Positions 58,306 through 64,000 of a DNA stretch of 64,000 nucleotides are shown one piece after another. The notes beneath the pieces were generated by a model, which saw only the letters and a list, made by a program, of their open reading frames with translations, was not told where the DNA came from and ran no database searches. This DNA is from Bryum argenteum. Taxonomy: Eukaryota; Streptophyta; Bryopsida; Bryales; Bryaceae. The stretch is from contig CM073322.1 of assembly GCA_037043015.1 (NCBI GenBank), forward strand, positions 30,364,864 through 30,428,863. The letters run 5' to 3'. The first letter of the stretch is position 1, and each line of letters opens with the position of its first letter. The translations under genes were made by a program, and so were the position numbers.

Positions 58306-59598
58306 ATGGCTCGAACGTTATGGGGACTGGCGGTGGTAGTCATGATGCTTTTTTCACAGACGGTATCGGCAACCTCACGTGGTGGCAGCGGGGGCTCGAG
58401 CAGCGATGATGTTGAATGCAGTAACGACATGTGCAGAGACCACAACTACGTAAGCAGCATGACATTGAGTAGCACGCTAGATTCGTGTCGCTCATGAGAT
58501 AAGGCTTGAGCATTCGTGTGTTGGATGTCAGCAGTCGAGGGCCCCGAAGAATGTTGAATTCATCTTCGTGCACGGAGTAGGCGGGGGAGCCTGGTTCTGG
58601 TTCGAGATGATTACTTTGCTGGAATCTCACGGATTTAAAGCTACTGCCGTGGATCTGAATTCTGCTGGCATCGACAAAACGGTCGCAGACAAAGTCTCCA
58701 CTGTAGCCGAGTACACCAAGCCACTGATCGACGCTATCGCCCGCGCTGAGGGCAAAGTAAGAAGCTGATCATCTCGCAATGCTCACTTGAATTCTCTCAT
58801 GTTAGCTTTTTCCCGTTTTGTACTTGCATCATGCTTATGTTGTATGATTTCTCAGGTGATTCTAGTTGGGCACAGTCTGGGAGGAGGATCGGTCGCTTAC
58901 GCATCTGAGATTTTTCCTACGAAAATTGCCAAAGCCATCTACGTTTCAGCTGTCACGCCTTCCTACGGGCAGACCATGTTCGGTGCATTCCCTCCAAACG
59001 TAAGGATCGGTCTATCATTCTTTCAAACGACGTTAGATTTGTTCTTATGGTGAAGATTATAGTAAACCTGATGAGAGTGGGTTGTTCCAACTTGCAGACG
59101 TTCCCGAACTTGGTGAAGGCAGGTCACTTGAGTTTCAACTTCGCAAACGGTGGGTCTATTCCGACATCGGCATCACTCAACCTCAATACTCTTGATCAAT
59201 TCTACATGACCAGGACACCGAAGAGGGTACGTCGAAGTCACAGCTCTTGCAGTCTAACTAATTCAAGCTTTTCGAGTTCAATATGCTTCGATAAACGTTG
59301 TTACTGATGATCTTGTGTGCGAGTGCAGTACGTCAACTTGGCCACGGTGCTGATGACAGACACGCCTTACAGACCAGGTATTGAGGTGCTACCATTGACG
59401 GAGGCAAAGTACGGTACAGTGAGGAGATTTTACATCCGCACAGGGAAGGACAAGGGCGTGCCACCTCAAGATCAGGACACCATGATCGCTGCTAACCCGC
59501 CGGAGAAGGTTCTGTGCATGCCCCAGGGCGACCACGCAGTCTTCTTCTCCAACCCCAAGAAGCTTTTCCGACTCATCACCTGCATCGCCGCGCAATAA
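58306..59598 (+). CDS. Secreted alpha/beta-hydrolase, plant methylesterase-like
   Basis: Exons 58306-58449, 58532-58756, 58856-58999, 59098-59226, 59329-59598, all phase 0, give 303 residues. Residues 1-22 (MARTLWGLAVVVMMLFSQTV) look like a signal peptide, followed by a Gly/Ser-rich linker, so entry to the secretory pathway is likely; most plant methylesterases lack this. The hydrolase core has the oxyanion segment FVHGVGGGAWFW (about 60-71), the nucleophile elbow VGHSLGG (Ser130), YIRTGKDKG (Asp255) and GDHAVFFSNPKKL (His283), the full triad in the order found in MES/SABP2 and hydroxynitrile lyases. The likely reaction is hydrolysis of a small carboxylic ester such as a methyl ester of a hormone or metabolite; the substrate cannot be read from the sequence. 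Confidence 0.92.
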
Positions 59599-60769
59599 CA
59601 GCCGGATACGAGTCGAACTGATTTGTTCAGAGATCGCGGAATGCAACAGAGTGGATCGTAGCTCATCGATAGCTTGTCGATCTCTTTGAAGCTATGAATC
59701 CATGTATTTTCAAGAGGCTGGAGATTTTTTTTTTTGCAGTTTGTGTTCGTGATTTTTTAGCGTGGCATTTTGAGCTCCAGTTAGAATTTAGTTTTATTTG
59801 TGACATTCACATTCAACAGTTTTTTATTCATTCTTCAGGAATCGAAGTATGTGTTCAAATGTTGGGAATCACTGGAGTCTTGTCATGTTACGGACTATTG
59901 TGCTATTGTTAACCAGAGAGGTTCATATTCTCTTGGTTCGCAATTATCCATGAATCTTGCTCCTGTGAGTTGTATGTTTCTGTGGCAAATCTTCCACTTA
60001 GTGAAAGTGGAATGAATTCCATCCTGGGATGAGTTGGAAGTCAACCGGAAGAAGTTGTGATTGAATAAGTCATACTTCTACCTTGCTGCCACAACGGACT
60101 GACTATGAGAGGAAAATGGAGTATTGCTGATTTTGAAGTGATTTTGTGGATTTGAAGTAGTTGTTAAACTTCCATTCTGAATACTACTGTTTGGAAAATT
60201 TGGGTTGATGACTTGAATTGAAGCCTAAAACAAATTCATGGTCCAATTTGAGAATGTTAGTGTGATATATTCAATAATATGTTAAAAGGAAGTGATGTGC
60301 AAATGAGAAACTTGAGATTTTTGGTAAATTGGAATTATACGTGTGTACTTTTGACATCTTAGTTCCGCAAAGAAACTATAGTTTGAGATGAAGTTGTGTG
60401 AAGTCGCTTGAATAGTGTATTTGAATAGTTGTTGCTCCATCTTGTGAGTAAGTGGTTTTTATAGTTGAAATGTTTTAAGGGTAATAACCCTGAAGGCTTG
60501 TTAAAATATGGGTTTCATAACTTTTAAGATGTAACGCTCCAAAGATAGTATAAAGACCTAAATCTCTAGAATTAGATCTACACGGTCGAATGTCTCGAAG
60601 TAGGATAAATTTACGTTCTAGAAGTAAGATAAAAATTAAAACAAAACTCTGGAAATGAATATAAAATGTACTTTTTATTATTAGTAGTTGGAAATTGATA
60701 TGATTGGCTAAAATCACATATTATATGATAAAATGGATAGAGGCCGCCAATAACATATGAAGAACCTCA
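59599..60769. other. 3' flank of hydrolase gene and intergenic
   Basis: No further gene is supported. A poly-T run (59727-59735) follows the hydrolase stop codon. Confidence 0.45.
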
Positions 60770-61155
60770 GGGGCACTCCACACGGGGGGCAATGGCAACT
60801 AGCTGCCTAAGGCCATTGGCTGAAGTTGTTCATGGTTTGCCACATGGTGGGCAGACTCAGAGCGGCAACTTTGACGTGGCGTGACAGAGAGCGCTTCCAG
60901 AACTTCCATGCGCTCGAGGCCGGAAGCTCGAGTTTGGCGGCGCTATCACCAATGGCTGCCTCCCCCGCCCTTTTGCATCCCAGGCGCGGCGTGACTTCTC
61001 TCGTGCAACCTGCAGTGCGACCTTGGTGTCTGCGGCTGCCTCTCCCACCCCTCTAGTAACTTGGGGGGGGGGGGCAGACAGGTGAGCTGGCTTCTAGCCC
61101 TACTCCAACCCTAGCCTTTGCAACCTCTGCTGCTGCCCCCCGTGTGGGTTGCCCC
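60770..61155. mobile_element. MITE with GC-rich inverted ends, TCA duplication
   Basis: It starts GGGGCACTCCACACGGGGGG and ends with the near complement CCCCCCGTGTGGGTTGCCCC. TCA flanks both sides (60767-60769, 61156-61158). It is 386 bp, much richer in GC than its surroundings, and non-coding. A TNA-type 3-bp duplication suggests a Harbinger relative. Confidence 0.7.
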
Positions 61156-61489
61156 TCATTAGTTCTCAAATTGGTAAGTTTTGTTACAATAAAAAAACCT
61201 TGCCCAGTTTGTATTTGAAGGCTTATTGTAAACAATGTATGAATTTAAACGAGATTTTATAAATTGGATGTGGTTCCTAAGTCATCAAACTTCTAGAAAG
61301 TATATATATATATTTTTTTTATTTTTTTATTTTTTGAAATTTTAGTCCAGGAGATACTGCTCCTCAGAATTCGGGATCCACAATGAAACGGTTGATTGAG
61401 CTCTTTCACATGATGCATTAAAACTTCTTGATTAAACATGGTTTTAAACTCATGGTGTAGTGGTATAGTAGGGCTTTTAAGAGACATAA

Positions 61490-61848
61490 CCCTTAGACGC
61501 CTATGAGGTCTGAAACGTACAACCCTAAATTGGAATACAACATCTTTCGGACTCAAGTGGGCAGCATGAATAGTGCACTTTTTGAACTTGGGCGTTATGA
61601 ATGAACTAATCTATGATGAGCTTGCAACCTTCTACAAGGTTGTGTACAACCCCAACCTACCAACCACAATCCTTTCAAAGCACAAAATCACTAATAAAAA
61701 TTGTGATTTGAATTGTAAAATTTCACTTTTTTAATGCATCATATGAAAGTGACTAGTTTGACGATATAAGTAAAAAGTTGAGTACAATGAGAGCTAGTGC
61801 AAAATTTGTTAAGAAAAAGCCCCTTGAGCGTCCTTAAGCGTTTAAGGG
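61490..61848 (-). mobile_element. Third, diverged copy of the 0.36-kb TTAA MITE
   Basis: It is inverted relative to the copies at 51.5-52.3 kb, sharing CCCAACCTACC, ATCCTTTCAAAGCACAAAAT and CTTGCAACCT. It starts CCCTTAGACGCC and ends GCGTTTAAGGG; the flanking TTAA has decayed to ATAA and TTTAA. Confidence 0.78.
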
Positions 61849-62607
61849 TTTAATTCATATACTATGTGACAAAGGTTCAAAATGGTGTAATTATGTTTCA
61901 TCAAACTATAAGAGATGTTTCTTGAAGTCTTTCTAATTAATAATAATCACTACACCATGGAACTTGACCACCATCAAACCTTTTAGTTCACAATGATTAG
62001 CAAGAGGCAAATGAGAAGGAGATGATGGTGTATTCTTCACAATGCATATATTTTAAATAAAACTAGGGTGTCATATATTATCACTCTTCACACAATCATG
62101 AATATTTATTTTTTATTTTATTTTTGGATCAATTTTTGGTAGATTATTTTCATGTTGTTACAACTTGGAATTTACTAACTTTGCCGAATCAATATTCTAG
62201 AACATATAACCACATGCTTGTTTATTGAGATTGAAGTTTAAAGCGGTTTAGACTTTTAAATGGAGGAATCTAAAGTCACATTAAATTGATCAAGAATTAA
62301 AATGATCAAGAATTTAATGCTTAAAATCTTGGGTCATAGCTTTGCCATTCCATTGTAATTTTGATTGTTATAAATTTTAATATAGAATTTATTTTATAAA
62401 TTTAATAGTGGGAACTTGAAGTTAAGTTGGTTTTTGTACTTTGCAATTTAGAATCGTTTTACATGGTGGTCATTCAATAGTTGAAAGTATGTTACCTCTT
62501 ATTTTTCAAAATGTAAATTGTCTTATAGGGCATTGGCTGGGCTCCGGCTCTAAAATAAAATGGGAAATAGCTTCAAGCACAAATGAAGGCAACTTATGCT
62601 GATAACG
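61849..62607. other. Intergenic
   Basis: AT-rich, no supported gene. Its last 15 bases (TTATGCTGATAACG) match the sequence before the 3' LTR at 20982, so the end of this stretch may be the interior of an LTR element. Confidence 0.4.
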
Positions 62608-62970
62608 TGTTGCAAATAAAGAAATGATGCGAAATGAAAGAGAATTGAGAAGAGAATTGAGAAGAGACACATCTTGTTAACTTGGATTTATCCATGCAAC
62701 TTTTTATCCTCCTAGTTAGTAACTCCCAGTCATTGAATGGTTTCTAATCATATGCACTAACCCGATTATTGGATGGATCTAATCACATGCAATAACTATG
62801 AGTATGGTAACTTGCAGTACGAGTGGTTTCTATTTACACAACAATATAATATTCTTTACCATAGATTTGATTTGATGGTGATTCATGCATTCAAATTTTA
62901 ATTTTAATTTGAAGATACTTTAGCAAGGAATAAAGTACACAAGAATATAATATAAGCACACTCTACAACA
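62608..62970 (+). repeat. Putative LTR of a related retroelement
   Basis: It begins TGTTGCAAATAAAG directly after GCTGATAACG, the same junction as in the element at 19354-21187, and may end at CTCTACAACA, giving 363 bp with TGTTG/CAACA ends. Only one copy is in the window. The right boundary is tentative. Confidence 0.45.
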
Positions 62971-64000
62971 TTTGGAGAGTCTTCTGCAAATTTTGGCATG
63001 ACAACTTTTAGTATAGTTAGCAATTTGTAAGTATAAGCAAAGTAAGTAGACAACTTGACTAATCGGAATTGTCAATTTAAACCATTCTAAGATTTGTATT
63101 CAAGATTTGATGTTGACTTGTAGGTGCTCCACAACTCATTTCTGAAGTCCTTGAGCTAAGTCCTTGAGCTAAGGCCTCCATCACCGCACCTTCACTTGCT
63201 TAAGAGCCATTACTTGATCTCATGGCTTCTTCTTGATTCTTACTTTCTTTAGAAGTGAGCTAGTTTTCCATTGAAGGCCTTGAAAGGTGATCGTTGACTG
63301 TAGCTCTTTGCCCTTTATCATGTTGTTTGTTCGGTTTGAGAGTTTTCAAATTGCCTATAAGATTTTTCATGAGTTCGTATGATTATTATGATACAATGGT
63401 TTTTCAAGTGTGTTTTGCTTGTCATGGGCTTTACTCAATTTATAAAGGACAAGAAGCTTGGAGTTTTCAAATGTGGTCTTTTCTTCTCTCTACATACGTT
63501 GTCTGCTTTGTAATTACGAATCAACTACTTGATATGTATAATGATTAGGGATTGAGTTACTTTATATTCGTCACTATATTGCCTAGCCTCCAAAATCTCC
63601 ATAAAACTCTTCAAATCTTCATTAAAAAATGCATTTAAATAAAAATTTATCTTTCTAGAAACTTTTTTAACAACTACACAATGTTTAAAGATATTAAGTT
63701 CAAAAAACCCTTGTCTACAAGCATAACTGTTACAATAATCATCAAATTTACATCAAAAACTTTAAATACATGTAATACTAAGTGGACAAAAATGAGTTTT
63801 GTGGTTAAAGTTCGATGATTATTGTGATTGTGACAATTATTCATCGAATTAAACATCATTTTGTTTTGTGATTAAAGTTTGATGATTATTGTGATTGTGA
63901 CAATTATTCATCAATTCAAACGTTGGTTTATAGCGACCGTGGTAACTATGTTCACAATTACTAACAGCCTTTTTGGAGTAAGAGGTAAATGCCAAAATTG
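62971..64000. other. Intergenic, nothing recognised
   Basis: AT-rich. A 55-base tandem repeat is visible at about 63800-63920 (GTGGTTAAAGTTCGATGATT and relatives). No gene is supported. Confidence 0.5.

Noticed and set aside
1-64000. CRISPR arrays, bacterial operons, ribosome binding sites
   Set aside because: The window is eukaryotic nuclear DNA; the repeats seen are tandem, LTR or inverted types without spacer regularity.

Overview
The window is nuclear DNA of a land plant. It is AT-rich with isolated GC islands, has intron-split genes with GT-AG introns mostly of about 50-300 bases, and is dominated by transposable elements. The best guess is a non-seed plant, perhaps a bryophyte. This rests on the compact introns, the wording of the K domain in a MIKC-type MADS-box gene, and a piggyBac relic. 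The guess is only moderately supported.

Three protein-coding genes look real. (1) A SAC-domain phosphoinositide phosphatase with about 20 exons lies on the minus strand (32952-36872), with the CX5R catalytic motif and two C-terminal membrane segments. (2) A nine-exon MIKC-type MADS-box transcription factor lies on the plus strand (44828-47160). (3) A five-exon secreted alpha/beta-hydrolase of the plant methylesterase / hydroxynitrile-lyase type lies on the plus strand (58306-59598). For all three I traced reading frames across splice sites. One SAC junction does not fit canonical splicing and one SAC exon end is uncertain. A 307-codon minus-strand frame (18235-19158) could be a fourth gene of unknown function.

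The rest is transposon history. 3.2-7.4 kb: a Ty3/gypsy pol region (protease, reverse transcriptase, RNase H, integrase) that breaks off inside integrase and continues abruptly into the reverse transcriptase of a second, more decayed gypsy element. 12.9-14.3 kb: a hAT-type transposase remnant with introns and one homopolymer frameshift. 19.35-21.19 kb: a 1.83-kb LTR element with about 0.2-kb LTRs and no pol. 22.74-25.12 kb: a 2.38-kb piggyBac element bounded by TTAA, with a broken transposase that still shows its three catalytic aspartates.

The most striking theme is a set of TTAA-flanked, transposase-less elements ending in CCCYTAA, like the piggyBac relic. At least four size families occur at about 28.0, 28.3, 41.0 and 51.5 kb, with decayed relatives at 9.9, 10.9, 25.5, 39.5 and 61.5 kb. 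One copy has inserted into the TTAA inside the terminal repeat of its sister (51.5-52.3 kb), and two different families sit back to back sharing a single TTAA (28286-28289). Further small elements show clear target duplications: Harbinger/Tourist-like (14.5, 27.7, 52.4, 53.1 kb; a TCA-flanked one at 60.8 kb), CACTA-like (89 bp at 53.6 kb) and Mutator-like (43.0 kb, with a related unoccupied site at 50.7 kb). Stretches not listed hold no gene I can support.
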